64,000 bases of DNA from Acidobacteriaceae bacterium TAA 166 (GTDB lineage: Bacteria > Acidobacteriota > Terriglobia > Terriglobales > Acidobacteriaceae). The stretch is from contig ATWD01000001.1 of the NCBI GenBank assembly GCA_000421065.1, positions 496,001 through 560,000 of the forward strand. Direction: 5' to 3'. A program made the position numbers and the translations under genes. How positions within the stretch are numbered: position 1 is the first letter of the stretch; each line of letters begins with the position of its first letter. Positions 63,808-64,000 of this stretch are shown piece by piece. The notes under the pieces are model-generated. The model was not told the origin of the DNA, searched no databases, and saw only the letters and a program-made list of their open reading frames with translations.

Positions 63808-63813
63808 GGAAAG

Positions 63814-63870
63814 ACGATGGCCTGCCGGCCGGGCCCACTGCGCGTGGGGCGCAGGTCAATGCGCCCGAAG
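63814..63870. repeat. Partial palindromic repeat, copy G
   Basis: 'GCCTGCCGGCCGGGCCCAC' and 'TGCGCGTGGGGCGCAGG' match the 5' arm of the ~200-bp repeat family; the rest is degenerate. It begins 7 bases after the Spy-like gene stop. Confidence 0.65.
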
Positions 63871-63911
63871 CCACAGCATCAGGGAAATTGCTCCAAGATC
63901 GTCTTCCCTGT

Positions 63912-63949
63912 GCGGGAAGGCCGCTCCACACCTGGCCTTCCCGCTTTTT
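63912..63949 (+). terminator. Strong Rho-independent terminator after the Spy-like gene
   Basis: GCGGGAAGGCC and GGCCTTCCCGC, an 11-bp perfect stem, followed directly by TTTTT. Confidence 0.85.
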
Positions 63950-64000
63950 CCCATCGGATCTCCCCGATCTTTTCCCGTACCAATCTCGGCACCCATTTCC

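Overview
The window is a piece of a GC-rich bacterial chromosome, most likely Acidobacteriota (Terriglobia/Acidobacteriaceae: Granulicella, Terriglobus, Edaphobacter and relatives). This is inferred from gene content: a large Oar-like TonB-dependent receptor with an N-terminal carboxypeptidase-regulatory domain, Tat-exported TIM-barrel isomerase-like proteins, a DUF6629 protein, an FlbD/MotA/MotB flagellar set, and a family of ~200-bp nested palindromic repeats in intergenic DNA. No rRNA gene, complete tRNA gene or CRISPR array was seen.

Region 1 (1 to ~19.29 kb) is an integrated mobile element and defence island, almost entirely on the minus strand. Its right edge is a tyrosine recombinase (17856-19112) next to the 5' half of a tRNA-Leu(CAA) cut off just after the anticodon (19245-19286), which looks like an attachment site. 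Reading leftwards from the integrase come: an XRE regulator overlapping an ImmA/IrrE metallopeptidase; two tiny conserved proteins; an unrecognised 305-aa protein; a long operon of SNF2-type helicase, DUF4391 protein, VapB/VapC, type III Mod methylase and type III Res; a region rich in short repeats and hairpins (candidate oriT or operator); a ribbon-helix-helix-like mobilisation protein and a TraD/VirD4-type coupling protein; and, running off the left edge, a frameshifted fusion of a DUF4297/Cap4-like nuclease with a NACHT/STAND NTPase that resembles anti-phage Avs proteins. The other end of the element is outside the window.

Region 2 (19.3-32 kb) is chromosomal housekeeping and sugar metabolism: ROK sugar kinase, an Asd/Usg-like protein, phosphatidylserine synthase and decarboxylase (phosphatidylethanolamine synthesis), a DUF465 protein, RimI and TsaB, a MeaB GTPase fused to methylmalonyl-CoA epimerase, a secreted GH29 alpha-L-fucosidase, a YdcZ-type membrane protein, a hexuronate-type MFS transporter, a secreted STN-like protein and a LytS-type histidine kinase.

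Region 3 (32-48.5 kb) holds RibA, an AsmA-like protein, DinB, a glycine betaine/choline-type ABC transporter, a PNK-like P-loop kinase, a glycolytic block (gap, RidA-like, pgk, tpiA), signal peptidase I translationally coupled to a class A beta-lactamase-like protein, and MurQ. Copies of the palindromic repeat sit directly behind gap, tpiA and murQ.

Region 4 (47.5-57.5 kb) holds the Oar-like outer-membrane receptor flanked by two Tat-dependent TIM-barrel proteins, GlmU, an HD-GYP response regulator, pterin carbinolamine dehydratase, RecO, a ferredoxin and a YjbQ protein. Region 5 (58-64 kb) is motility: MotB, MotA and FlbD on the minus strand; flagellin (with a good sigma-28 promoter), FliD and FliS on the plus strand; then a secreted Spy/LTxxQ-like protein with a strong terminator.
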